Shown here piece after piece: positions 33,490 through 44,759 of a stretch of DNA of 64,000 bases. Both the position numbers and the translations under genes were made by a program. The notes beneath the pieces are model-generated. The model was not told the DNA's origin, ran no database searches, and saw only the letters and a list, made by a program, of their open reading frames with translations. Within the stretch, counting starts at the first letter, position 1, and every line of letters begins with the position of its first letter. Source of the stretch: Apodemus sylvaticus (Eukaryota; Chordata; Mammalia; Rodentia; Muridae); the NCBI RefSeq assembly GCF_947179515.1, contig NC_067474.1, positions 95,731,324 through 95,795,323 on the forward strand, written 5' to 3'.

Positions 33490-35090
33490 TCAGAAGGCAG
33501 TCTTCCCATGGCCTCTGACAGCGGTATTCAGCCTGGGATCTTTGTATTGGTGCAGTACACTGCGAGAACATAGGATGACCCCAAGATGAAGTGGAGTACT
33601 TCAAGGACTCCGTGAGCCCTGAACCACCCATCTTTCCTCCTGCACCCCGGAGCTATCCATTCCTCTCTGCAGCCTTGACCTATGAATTAGGTAGCCCCTC
33701 CCCCCACCATATGTTCCATTCATAAGCTCTTTCTATAAGCTGTTTAAGGGTCTCACATCTCCTCAGGTTTATGACACCTTTATTTGGTCTAACCTTGGGC
33801 CCATCTTCCTCTTAATTCTTAGCCATGTTTTTTTTTTTTTTTAAAGAAATTGTATAACACCAGGCTTTTCACACATACTCTAGCCCACAGCAGTGATGCT
33901 GTTAATTGTAAGTAGCACTTGAATTTAATTGGACCATTGACTTGCTCATAATAACAAATGGAATTATGCCCTAGGAATTGAAAACAAATGTTTCAACCAA
34001 ACAGTAGCATATATTGAACCTATATGATACTCTTATATGAACAAAAGGAGACTGTATCTTATTCAAAATGGGTCACCAACAGAGTGGTAATGGATTTAAT
34101 TCCAGGGGCAGGAAGCCTACACTGTCACACCCTGTCTCTCATACATGCTACCTTCTCTCATCTGTTTTTCCATGCCTCTTGCTGCTTGGTCAAAGATAAT
34201 TATGAATTATAAACTGCTGATCCATTTTACAGTGCTGCCATCCTAAAAACAGCTAAGTGTGTCTGAGAAGGCACGTGTAAAGCAGGGCAGTGAAGACAAG
34301 CAGGTCTTTAAAACCTCACTCCTCAGTATTAGCAAATGCCTCAGCATCCCCGGGCTCAGCTCTGCCGCCCTAAGAACAGAATGACGTGTCTTGTCAGACT
34401 CCATGACAGAGGTTAAATCACTTTAATAAATACCTACCTGCAACTCTCTAGGAAAGTGAGTATACACAGAATTCTAGCAAATGCTTCTATTTTTCTGTTC
34501 ATCTTAGCACTGCCTAAACACATTTTTCTAACACGTCGGGAGGAGCTGAGATTTCAAAAATCCAAACTATAAACAAAACAGGAAAATCTTAATGGGAATA
34601 GATGAATAGTGACAAAAGTCATGAAGAATTACAACTCTGAGATATAACTGAGTTTACGTGATCTTGTAGGAAGCTTCCAGTCCCTAGTGAACTTCCTAGC
34701 TCAAAACCAAGCATTTGACCAGAAACACTTTTTCCCACATATCACTAAGAAAGAGTGAGACGTCCATTTGTCAGAGTTGGCATATCTATCTGTCTGACTG
34801 TTACTTTAAAATAGTTTGCATTGATTTTCAGAGATGTTTCACTTGATGTTGTGAAAAAGAGTTCTTGTAACTGTATTAGGTAGAGGACGTGAAACTTTCA
34901 AACAGGAGCTACTGTGAGGCCAAGGAGCAGAGTTGCTCCATCTCTAGTCTCCAGAGACCTGAGTCCTGCCTGCTTCACAGCCTACCCACCAGCAGGCCCT
35001 ATTTTCTTACCTGCATACCTATGCTCAGTAGAATGAAATAAAAGCTTACACCTAAAACATCAATGGACAAAGCTAATTGCACCCCCTACT
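33490..35090. other. Intron between exons 11 and 12, unique sequence
   Basis: No gene, no recognised young repeat; T16 at about 33828. Confidence 0.4.
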
Positions 35091-35205
35091 ACACACACAC
35101 ACACACACACACACCCTCTGTTCTTACTAAGCTGGCATTGAACTCACAATCAGTATCCCCCAAGCACTGGGATTAAAAGTATAGGCTGCTATATCTGGCT
35201 GATCA
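35091..35205 (-). repeat. (AC)n followed by antisense B1-like fragment
   Basis: (AC)12 at 35091-35115, then 'aagctggcattgaactcacaatcagtatcccccaagcactgggattaaaagtatagg', a short 7SL-like antisense piece. Confidence 0.55.
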
Positions 35206-35589
35206 ATAGCATTCTAGCCCTGAGATTCCAAAGTTATGAAACTACCTTTGCTTAGAGCCAATTTCAATTAGCTGCACAGATTATTTCAGTCTCTATAGAG
35301 TTTGTGATATGTGCCGTTGTAGCAAAATTAATATTCATGGCAATTAATTTTTATTGCACAAATATTCATAAACTCATTCCCTCTGCTATAGTAAGCCAGA
35401 GAGAGAGAGAAAAAAAAATGTCTGGTGGAAAGTGAATTTTTCTTTGTACTTCTTTGATTTTCAACTGACTCTTAACAACATGAAATGGCATATTGTTCTG
35501 GAAAGAATTAGACAGGCTTCCTTCCCTTCACTATGATTCACAGTTGTTCCAGATAGAAAGCATAGAAGGGGAACACAAAATCTTCTAAC

Positions 35590-35798
35590 CTAACTTTTAA
35601 GGTACAGAGGTCTTGCCAAGAAAATGTGCCTCTTGGATTTAGAGGAAATCCATCCAGCTCTACCCCGCCGTGCAGAGGCATCTCCTGAAGAGAGAGGCAG
35701 ATGCTGTCCAGTGGGGTGTCCACATCAGAAACCAAAATGTGCTCCGTGCTGATGGTGCAGTGACCGCCCTCAACCACTCGCAGGGTGTTGGTGAAAAC
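35590..35798 (-). CDS. Frem1: Frem1 exon 11: CSPG repeat 5, first half
   Basis: 209 bp. The acceptor is ccttctttccag|GTTTTC (phase 0). The donor is AAAGTTAG|GTTAGA (phase 2). It encodes VFTNTLRVVEGGHCTISTEH, ILVSDVDTPLDSICLSLQEM, PLHGGVELDGFPLNPRG, then TFSWQDLCTLKV plus AG of an Arg codon. 'VVEGGHC', 'VSDVDTPLD' and 'MPLHGGVELDG' are textbook CSPG motifs. The donor was decided by phase: only this GT lets the chain continue as LKV-R-YQHDGSE in exon 12. Another GT five bases earlier (AAAA|GTTAGG) would shift the frame. The true site lacks the usual A at +3 and G at +5. Confidence 0.92.
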
Positions 35799-36154
35799 CT
35801 GGAAAGAAGGAAGGAGACACTCGAGACCTGTTCCATGAGGTGCCCCTGAACACAGTTTATCAGATCCCTAGAAAGCATCCGGTACCATCTTTAAAAGTCA
35901 ATCAACTTAAGAATGTTTCTAAGGAGATCCGTTCACAGCTGAATGATTTGTCTAAAATCGATTTAACTGAACAGTTCCAACTCCAGGTGTTGATACATAC
36001 AGACACCAAGACAGATCCCTAATTTGAAAACGCCTATGCTTCAAGTGTCCAAAAGACTCTGTAGCAGAATCAGCAAAGGGTGCAGGGCCATGACGGGCTG
36101 AAGGAGTCATCTCAGCTTTGTTCACTCGACCTTTGCCAAGTTCCCATGGGGAAA

Positions 36155-36156
<2 letters not shown>
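35799..36156. other. Intron next to exon 11 acceptor
   Basis: Unique sequence between exon 11 and the CT microsatellite. Nothing recognised. Confidence 0.4.

Positions 36157-36157
<1 letters not shown>

Positions 36158-36228
<71 letters not shown>
36158..36228. repeat. (CT)n microsatellite, about 35 perfect units
   Basis: Uninterrupted CT run of about 70 bp. On the gene strand it reads (AG)n. It is a homopyrimidine mirror repeat, so a triplex-forming candidate. Confidence 0.97.
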
Positions 36229-36230
<2 letters not shown>

Positions 36231-36384
36231 AAAATTCTTTAGAACTTGGGAAATGGATGAAGACTCCACTCTATGTTTTGCAGTTTGTACTGGGACTGAA
36301 AGCAAGAGAGTTACATCCATGGGAAATAAATTTAACTGTTCAAACACTAGACTTAAATAGTAAAAGTTGCAAGGACTTTCAACT

Positions 36385-36428
36385 AAAAAACAAAACAAAA
36401 CAAAAAACAAAACAAAACAAAACAAAAA
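36385..36428. repeat. (CAAAA)n A-rich tract
   Basis: 'caaaacaaaacaaaaaacaaaacaaaacaaaacaaaaa'; it could be the tail of a degraded retrotransposon. Confidence 0.85.
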
Positions 36429-36429
36429 C

Positions 36430-38330
36430 CCACTTCCCTAGTCTTCACCTAACAATTCAGTTATAAGCATAAAGGAAGTTAGATAAAGCAGCTTGGTGTA
36501 TTTTATTAGCATGCTAAGAGTGAACAAGACATGTTAATGATTAAACAAGTCTAGAAAACTACAATCTATAATGTACTGACTACATTTATAAGGTATGTGC
36601 TCCAGGCTCTGAGTGCATAGTAGAAACCATGTAGAGTTTATTTAGCATATCAGCTTCCAAAATGGATATTGCTTCACAGAAGAAAAAGGTAGCAGACAGT
36701 TAGGATTTCAAACTGTTATCTCTGAGGGTTCCCTGAAGAAGGCCTGCAGTGAGTGCGCCACCAACTCCAGGACACTGTGCTTTTACAGAAAGAATCTTCT
36801 TTCCCAGCAAGAGGAAGCCACAGCCTCCATCCCAGTGTGTACCCTCCCCTGATGATCAAGGGTACAGCGCAAGAGGATGTCTACCAGTCCTGTGTCACTT
36901 ATGCATGTGTCCAGGGAAGCGTGCTGGGTCACAGAAATATGACTCTCAGTAGGCTGTGGTCATCACGCATTCCTCAGGAAACTACCACCAGCAAAGAAAG
37001 CCAAAAGAACAACTGACTTCTCTCCCCATCACCAGCGTGACAGTCCTCCTTAAGTTCTGCCCTTTGACTTCACCATGCCTACATCTTCACTATAAGTTGA
37101 AGAAACAGAAAGAACCCTTCTCCAGAGAGGGAGTATGCACGAAGGACCAGGCACACCAGTCCTGGCACCAATTTAGCATAGAAAATAAAGGCTACTGCAT
37201 TAAAATATACTTTACTATATACAATCATTTCAAAATATTTCTTTTAGAGGAAGTTCAAACATTAAAAGCCTGAGACTTCATAAGGAGCACTTAGGAGTCT
37301 CCAGGTTTGCATGGTGTCAAAACGCCCTAATGATCCCCGTTCAACTCGATTTCATATTGTACTAATTCAATTTCTAATATTCTCGGTTCTTTGAAACACT
37401 AATTCATTCATCCCTCCCCTGTAAACAAAAGAGAGAAGTTAATCTCTACCATAGTTCTAACACCTCCATCTTCTTTCAAATGAAGGTAACTCTTCAACCT
37501 CCCTCATAATTTCCTCATAAAGAGCATATTTCTTTGAGGTTGGGCTGTTTTGCATAAAATATTTCTCAGCAAGTGTTATAGGGAAAGCTTTGGTTTGGTT
37601 CAGGATCTAAAATGTATATATATGGAAAAGCGGGGTCTAATTGAAATCTAACCAAGTTCATTCCATAACTGTTCTGAATTATTTTCACAAGGACTGGGCC
37701 AGGTCCCCATCAGGAAAGGGGTCCCAGATTGAGTTCATGTCGATGTTTCAGCTGCAGCTCGTCAACACTTCTTTAACCACACGTTGCAAGCTTGACATCT
37801 TGAGAGAATGGGCTGCTGTCACAGTGAGTGCAGTGCCTTGGTGGGGACTCTGCAAATCAACCATGCAACCCACCTTGTATCCATGATACCTGTGGGCTCA
37901 GTGCTGGTAGAGCTCTCTATTTACCAGAGAATCCCCAAATCAGCCTTATTAAGAAACCTCCAGACTCTTCAAGGTTCGCAACTTAACAACATAAAATATT
38001 ATTTAGACCCATCAAGCCATTTCTGCATGTTGAGTAAGTACCTTCCTTCCCGGGGGCCTTCCAGAAAGAAGTCTAGTGGCTGGCCTGAGTCAGGGGCAGC
38101 AAAGCTGGGTGACCGAGAGAGAGCATCAGGGCTGGCTACATTCTCACAGGGAAATACCAGGGAACGTCACCCGTTTCCTTGGGAATAAGCCAGGAGGGCA
38201 TAGGAGCCCCCTGGTCTATAACAAATGAGAGATAATGTTTCTTTGTCTTTCCACTTTTATGGGGAAAGTTGCAATAATCAAGTACAGTAATCTGAAGTCT
38301 GTGCTTGTGAGTGCATGCGTGCGAGGCGTG
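36430..38330. other. Intron between exons 10 and 11, unique sequence
   Basis: 1.9 kb without any element I can name. Several open frames here (e.g. 36956-37273) show no domain and I read them as chance. Confidence 0.4.
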
Positions 38331-38333
38331 CAT

Positions 38334-38334
38334 G

Positions 38335-38378
<44 letters not shown>

Positions 38379-38400
38379 TGTGTGTGTCTGTGTGTGTGTG
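38334..38400. repeat. Compound (CT)n(GT)n microsatellite
   Basis: (TC)13 followed by (TG)19 with one interruption. Confidence 0.95.
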
Positions 38401-38915
38401 GTGGGGTGGGGCAGGGTGTCCAGAAAAAAAGAACTCTCAAAGTGAAACAGCCTCAGAGAAGACATAGCAGGTAGCAATATCTTTATAGTTTGGTTTTAAG
38501 AAAAACCAAGGCTCCTTATGACTTCCATAAACCCTGAGAAGTGGCACTGGATAAGAGGAAAGGGTGTCCATCCTAATTCATTTTGGAAAATTAAAAAGCT
38601 TCTTTGGAACACACAGCAGCATAGCTGGCCTGTGGTGAGAGCAAATAGGTTCTTCTGGTTGCTAAGAGACTCCTCATTTAATCTCCTTCTCCTGATCAAT
38701 AGTCGGAGCTCGGCAGAGTGAAAGAGATTTTGATAAGGCTTTGAAAACAATGCCAAATTCAACACTGAAAATTCTCACCTTTCAAATAGGAAGTCGCATG
38801 GGAAAAAGAGTCTCCCACCCACACCCACCCCTTTTATGTATACTGCAGCTAGAGAATGAAAACATTACTCTTTCTCTCTCACTCCTTTTGGCCCGCCATG
38901 TCAAACCTTGCATAC

Positions 38916-39083
38916 CTCAGGAACCTGATTGTCCACTGGGAGAATTGTGATGTTGAAGCAGATTCCATGCAAAGTACTTCCATGCTGGCTCCTGACTGAC
39001 ACTGTGAACTGAACTTGTCGAGGTATGGGACCTATGTCTTGCATGGGTGGCATGTAGGCCACTTTCATATGGTTCACGGCATG
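38916..39083 (-). CDS. Frem1: Frem1 exon 10: CSPG repeat 4, second half
   Basis: 168 bp, 56 codons, phase 0 to 0. The acceptor is ttttcttcacag|CATGCC and the donor CCTGAG|GTATGC. It encodes HAVNHMKVAYMPPMQDIGP, IPRQVQFTVSVRSQHGSTLH and GICFNITILPVDNQVPE. 'MKVAYMPP' replaces the usual YxHD strand; 'VQFTVSV' and 'ITILPVDNQVPE' close the repeat. It has one sequon (FNIT). Being in frame at both ends it could be skipped silently, at the cost of half a CSPG module. Confidence 0.95.
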
Positions 39084-39569
39084 CTGTGAAGAAAATTGAG
39101 ATGGACACATGTGCCAATCGCAGAGATCAGAATCAAGTCCCCCCCCAACAATGTTAATTGATATGGAACATGCCAAGTATCACCATAGATGGAAAGATTC
39201 CCAAGGCTCTACTTTGTAAGCCACATTGTCTACACATAAGAGGAAATGGATGAAGTCAGGCAGTATATCAAATGATGGAGTCCAAGCACCTCTGCAAAAG
39301 GTAAGCTCAGACAGAGTTCTATACTAATACAAGCTGTGTGTGTCCGCAATGCCCCATTCCACATTAGTAAAGTTGATGAAACAGTAGCACTTAGCACATC
39401 CACAACTTCTAATCATGAAGAAACCAGACATAATTAGCAGAAACCAGAGATGCCTGATGCCTGAGCATTCATATAGCAGACTCCTATGGGGTGTGGAGAG
39501 GAGAGTTCACAGGAGGAAGCAGAGGGATACTGAAGGATTTGGGAGAGCGGTATTATGCAATGAGCTGCA

Positions 39570-39992
39570 TCCCCAGAAAATGGCATACTAAACATGGAAG
39601 TCTTAGAACCTTGGGGGTCTCAATTTACTTAGAAATAGGATCATTACAGACGTATGTAGAGGACATTTTTGAGTCATGTGAGTCCTCAATCCAGTACAGC
39701 TGGACTCCTTGTAACAGGAAGAGACAGATGGGGAGCCTTGACTGACAGAAGGCGAAGCTGAGCAGGATGTAGCCGCAGGCCAGGGAATATCAAAAAACTG
39801 CCGACAAAGCACTAGATGCTAAAACTCAGGGAGGGAGAGATGTCCACAGGGTTCAGAAGAAAAAAACCTGCCAGTGCCACAGTCTCCACACTCTGGCTTC
39901 CGGAGGTAGAGGAGCAACAGAGCCCCTGTTCTGAACTACAAAGTATATGGCATTTTGCTATGGCAATTGTGGGAAGCTAACACAGTAGATGA
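39570..39992 (+). mobile_element. Possible old MaLR (MLT1-like) LTR, sense
   Basis: 'aggatcattacagacgtatgtag', 'tgccacagtctccacactctggcttccggaggtagaggagcaacagagcc', then 'acaaagtatatggcattttgctatggcaattgtgggaagctaacacag' resembles the 3' end of MLT-type LTRs ('gtctgtggtattttgttatggcagccctagcaaactaatacag'). Confidence 0.45.
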
Positions 39993-40271
39993 ATGCATGA
40001 CCTGCATTTAGTGTAATAGGCGTGGGTCCTGAAATCAGTGTCCTGCCATTGGCAGATGATGCAAAGGCTTGTGGACTTACAACAAAATTTGACATTGTAT
40101 TCAACTTGATGATGCCCTTCAAACAGATGTTACATATTTACCAGCTGTGTTCCAGCACAAGGATAAAGGCAGGAACAACTGTGGCAGAAGTGACTGAGTA
40201 GCATCTCAGACACGACACTGGGCACACCACACCCGTATTGTGCTAGTCAGTGTTTTTAGAAATTTTCATAC

Positions 40272-40362
40272 CTGAGTGAATGAGCTGAGCCCCGGGGCTG
40301 CAGGATTTTTGGCTAGCTTCGGTATGCTGTCCACCATGAATATCTTCCCAGCATCCAAGTGT
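40272..40362 (-). CDS. Frem1: Frem1 exon 9: CSPG repeat 4, middle
   Basis: 91 bp, the shortest exon. The acceptor is tttctcttag|ACACTT and the donor ACTCAG|GTATGA. The previous AG plus A gives Arg, then 30 codons: HLDAGKIFMVDSIPKLAKN followed by PAAPGLSSFTQ, ending in phase 0. 'SSFTQ' is the region that in other repeats reads 'SFTW/FSQ.DL', just before the 'YxH' strand supplied by exon 10. The exon was read directly from the sequence because it is too short to stand out as a long open frame. Its reading joins both neighbours perfectly. Confidence 0.9.
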
Positions 40363-41512
40363 CTAAGAGAAATGCAGACCACATAGGCTTATTTTTTTCA
40401 GCTAAGAAAAATTAAATCAAATCACCCACCATGGCTGAAAGCATGAAGATCTTTGTGCCCACAGATCACCAAGGAAACCAGGAATGTTAAGCATACGGGA
40501 TTATCCTCTCAAAGGAAAGGATGTATAACCTGTCCTTCTATCCAGAAGGCTGGGAATTGGAAGTGATTAACAGCTTATTGATCTGTGTTATCTGTGCAGC
40601 CAGGCCATACAAAGCTCTCACAGCCAGAACCACAGGTGGCTAATACCTCTAATAACCTCTACACTATCCGTATGACCAAGATTATGCCAGACCCTTTCCT
40701 AGGCCGGTAAGCTAATGCATGCAGCCTATCTCCAGAACTTACTGAGTTATAATCTAATTATGCCTCCTTGTGCTCCAGAGATCGTATTACACCAGGAAAC
40801 TTTTTCCAAAATTGTACTGTTTTAAATATGCTGGCAATAAACCACCTGGTGTCAGACTCTAGAAGTTTGATCCACACCGGCTGAATCAGGCTCATCTCTG
40901 CATTGTCATGGCCCTGCCCACCATGATGCTTGCAACAACCCCTGCATCAGGATCCATTAAAAAAAAACAAAAACACTTCATTGTGGGGAGAAAACAGAGC
41001 CTTTTAGTGTCTTTATGTTGGGAACTTGTACCGTTAAGTTCGCCATCATCTATGCCACCCTCATCAGGGCAAAGCAGTTTTTCACTGTCTCACGGTTAAA
41101 AGGAAGCGGTAGTCTCCTCCCAAGTGTCTCCTCACTGTTGTGACTATGACACGAGCCTAAGGAACATTTCCGCTACTGTTTCAAACTGAGATTAGAAAAC
41201 ACCGACGTTAAATAGCCTGCCATATCAAAAAATATTACTTTGCAGACATAATAATGTTTTTCTTTAAAAAGGAAAAATAAGGATTTACTTTAGAAAAATG
41301 GCATTCAGACTGTTTTACTCTGTGCTGAAAACTACAAAGTGTGTGGCCGTCACTAACTGTCACTCACTCAATTATGGTAAAGATGAATTTATGATAAAAG
41401 GAAATGCTAAATTGGATGTAAGTTCAAGTCTACCCAATGAAGCAACTGAATCACACTGCTGCACACTGACACTCTTAAACCAGTGGGTCACATAGTAGCT
41501 TTGCAAGAACAC
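40363..41512. other. Intron between exons 8 and 9
   Basis: 1.15 kb, unique sequence. No element recognised. Confidence 0.4.
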
Positions 41513-41709
41513 CTGTGGCTGAAGGAGAAACATGGAGGACGAGTTACTGTGTAGATGAGTCCCCCATCATGTGATTCCATGTCTAGGAAATGTAGGTGCT
41601 TTTTAGTGATGTAGGCCACCTCCGTTTCCTTGACAACCAAATGCCGAGAACTGCCAGGAGCTTCTTTAGGAAGCTGGTCATCTACTGGAGTGATATGGAT
41701 TGTCACCAC
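41513..41709 (-). CDS. Frem1: Frem1 exon 8: end of CSPG repeat 3, start of repeat 4
   Basis: 197 bp. The acceptor is tttattccag|GTGGTG (phase 0) and the donor AGCCACAG|GTGTTC (phase 2). It encodes VVTIHITPVDDQLPKEAPG, SSRHLVVKETEVAYITKKH and LHFLDMESHDGGLIYTVTRP, ending PPCFSFSH plus two bases of an Arg codon. The ITPVDDQLP motif closes repeat 3; the rest opens repeat 4, whose turn 'LDMESHDGG' is less acidic than usual. The donor (GTGTTC) is a weak match to GTRAGT. This exon and exon 9 must be kept or skipped together to hold the frame. Confidence 0.94.
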
Positions 41710-41892
41710 CTGGAATAAAAACACACACCTCTATTAAATTGAAATACAGGAAAACACCAAGGAGAGTGCCCCAGGATCACCTAGGAACAGTTACGATGAG
41801 TAACTGTCATTGATAGAATACTTCTGTTAAGTGACTTAGAAACGACTAAGGCTTCACTCATCTGATTTTATGTTTTAAAATTATAATCATCA

Positions 41893-42020
41893 TGTCAGAC
41901 ATGGTGACACACAACTTTCATCTTGGTACTCAAGAGGCAGAAGTGGAGAATCTCTGTGAGTTCAAGGCTAGTATGGTTTCCATAGCAAGTTCTAGGATAG
42001 CAAGGAATACACAGAAAGAA
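41893..42020 (+). mobile_element. B1-like SINE, sense, diverged
   Basis: 'cagacatggtgacacacaactttcatcttggtactcaagaggcagaagtggagaatctctgtgagttcaaggctagtatgg' follows a B1 body. Its tail is the TA microsatellite. Confidence 0.7.
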
Positions 42021-42021
42021 T

Positions 42022-42023
<2 letters not shown>

Positions 42024-42085
<62 letters not shown>
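42024..42085. repeat. (TA)n microsatellite, about 31 units
   Basis: Perfect TA run. Self-complementary, so prone to hairpin and cruciform formation and to length change. Confidence 0.97.
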
Positions 42086-42088
<3 letters not shown>

Positions 42089-42189
42089 AATTCTAGCTAA
42101 TCCATTGGAAGTGTGCCTAATTCCTAATGCATTAGGAAGCAGGCATGTAGAACACAAAGCACAATCCTGATTTGATTTCCCCATCTCCG

Positions 42190-43200
42190 TTCTAGTAATA
42201 ACCTTTGCATCTCGTTTTCTCCCTCTACTCCATCATTAATCCTTGACGCCTTGTTGTCACTCTTGGCTTCTCCTTCCCCACTCCCACCCGACCCATTGCC
42301 AAATTGCCTGTACCACTCTTGTAATTTCTTCCTTATGTGGTTGCAGCAGCCCTAACTCCTTGTTCTTCTATACTTGCTATTCTAGACTTTTTATTAACTT
42401 GCATTAACTTAAAAACACGCAAGTCAAATTAGTTAATTCACTTCCTCCAAAATCTTAAAATAGCCATCTAAGGTAACATTCCTCTAACTCTTTAGCCTGA
42501 TACCCAAGATCTTTCTTCAACTTCATTTTTGATTGCCTTTCAACATAAACTCAGCACTCTGGCAGCACTTGGTGGATGGGACTTCCTTGCCCTCCCTCAG
42601 ATTCATGTCGTATTGTCTCTTCAATCTAATGATCTCCTCTCTCTGCCTCTAGGAAGCCAGTTATTTTTGCTCTCACAGGATCTTCTAGATTCATCTTCCG
42701 GCTTCTCAGCTGGAACTGCTTCTGAACTTGGTTTATCCCTTATAATTCCATTGAGGGTTTGTGTTCTAAGATTCATCTTAGAATTTTGCCAGTAATGCAA
42801 CAGTACTGAGATGATTAGGTCAGAGGGGATCTGCGCCCGTGAACGGGTTGGATCCCCTATAACAGCATTTTCAGGGGAAAGCTGTTCTTCCACCCCTTTC
42901 TGCCTGTGTGTCCTCTTAGGAGTACACAGCAGCATGGCACCACCTTGGAGACAAAGAACTTCTCTGTCCAGACAGACAACAACCTGGATGCTACCTTGGC
43001 CCTGGACTTTCCAGTTTTCTGATGGGAAGAAGTGTTTCTGTTGTCTATAAATTATTCAATTAGAGTGATTAAAAACTAAGGCCAGTTATCAAAATAAAAG
43101 ACTACAAAGACAATGATAATTCTAGTCTCCTGAATCTATGTCATGATTTTCCCCCACCTACAGTATTTTTCTAATCTACAAAGTTCAGAAATTCTCTATG
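42190..43200. other. Intron sequence, possibly containing an old L2
   Basis: 42420-42540 ('...actcttta gcctgatacccaagatctttcttc...') has a faint resemblance to L2. No confident call, and no gene. Confidence 0.3.
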
Positions 43201-43267
43201 GGCCCTCACAGCGATAGTGTGGATTGGTGAGGCTCTCCTTAATTGAAAAACTGGATTTAATAAGGAA

Positions 43268-43281
43268 ACAATAGTTATTGT
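43268..43281. promoter_or_regulatory. Candidate SOX dimer site (ACAATAGTTATTGT)
   Basis: Inverted repeat of the SOX core ACAATA with a 2-bp spacer, in a non-repetitive block (43200-43410) that also has 'ccttaattgaaaa' and 'atgctaatttattctcc'. Paired SOX sites are typical for SoxE dimers. Candidate only. Confidence 0.3.
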
Positions 43282-43449
43282 GCCTTCAAAGAGACCATTT
43301 TCCATGCTAATTTATTCTCCAATGTGTTCTTTATGAAGGAAGAATGGAAGAGCATGCTTTTTATCCCCTGTAGTAATTCTTGGTGGGCGCATTTTTCAAC
43401 ATGCTTTATGATCGCCTAAGTTGATGTGTCTTTACATATTTATGCATGC

Positions 43450-44560
43450 TCAAACAATTAGTGTGTGTGTCTGTGGGCAAGAGAAATTCCATTTTCGCAA
43501 ACTCCACAGAGAAATAAAAGCATTCTCATTGTGCTGAAATCTGTTCATAACACAGATATTATTAAGAACCCATTTCCAGGCAGAGTGGGAACCAGTTTTC
43601 AAAACAGTCACCAGCCACTGTGTCCCAGCTTCCCGCAAGTCCTCCAGTGTTCTTGTGGCTGCAGCACATACAGATAGATGTACACGGAATCAGAATGATA
43701 AGAAAAAGGTCTGTATGCCAGCGACTCACTCAGAACCTAACCCTCAGATTCAGGCTTTGTAATTACACTTCACCAGGTGATATCTGGCTTCCTTGTGGCC
43801 TGAATTCCTGATCCTTCATCTGCCCTGAACTCTGATTCTAACTTGGTCTTTATTTTTCTTTGTTTGAGAATTCCCAGTGTCATTTCTCAATACCAAGAAT
43901 TACTTGAATGTTAGGCCTGGCCACTATATGAACTACAGTACTTTTGTGCAAGCTTTTAGGAAAAGACACTAAATGTTTGTTTAATAGGATGACTTTTAAA
44001 CACTGATGTCAGAGAGAAGTGGAAACACTGGGTAAAGAGGTGGGGTGAACACACAATCTGAGCTAGAAAAACAGTCACCCCTTGGTGTCTGCAGGAAATA
44101 GGCTCCAGGAGTTCCACTGCCCCACCATGGATCTGGGACTCTGTGCATGGTTCAGTCCCTTATATAAAATCTGCTGTATCTGCATAGAGCCTACATGTTT
44201 CCCTTTGTACACTTCATATTACCTCCACATTACTTGCAATATCTATTATAATGCAACTGTAGTGTAAATAGTAGTGGTTGGTATGACTAAAGGAATAAGA
44301 ACAAGTAAAACAGGATGTGCAGGTTCAGAACAGAGGCAATTTAAAAATAGTATATACCATCGGTCTATTGAATCATTGATGGAAATGTTCCCTATACAGA
44401 GGGAGTCAGCTGTGTTTAAGAGGAAAAACAACAACAAAAATCTAAACCATGTGCTGCATGAACACGGGACAACTTTATAGTCTTCCTACTCTCTTCCCTA
44501 GTCCAGAAATATAAGAACAGCAAAGCAGGAAATGTATTAAATATGTTCCTACACAACATA
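43450..44560. other. Intron between exons 7 and 8, unique sequence
   Basis: No element recognised and no open frame with a domain. Confidence 0.4.
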
Positions 44561-44567
44561 CAGAAAC

Positions 44568-44755
44568 ATCCTGGGGATGGATAGGTGGTTCATTGGCACT
44601 TACTGTCCTTATAGAAGTCCTAGGTTCCATTCCCAGCATCTACATGACAGCTCACAACTGTCTAGGAGATCTGATGTTCTCTACTGGGCCCCCACAAGCA
44701 CTTGAACATACATGGGCATAGTTGTGTGTGCACCACACATAAATAAATAAAAACA
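44568..44755 (+). mobile_element. B2/B3-type SINE, sense, diverged
   Basis: 'cctggggatggataggtggttcattgg...taggttccattcccagcatctacatgacagctcacaactgtctaggagatctgatgttctctactgggcc', followed by an A-rich (ATAA) tail. Confidence 0.65.
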
Positions 44756-44759
44756 AACT

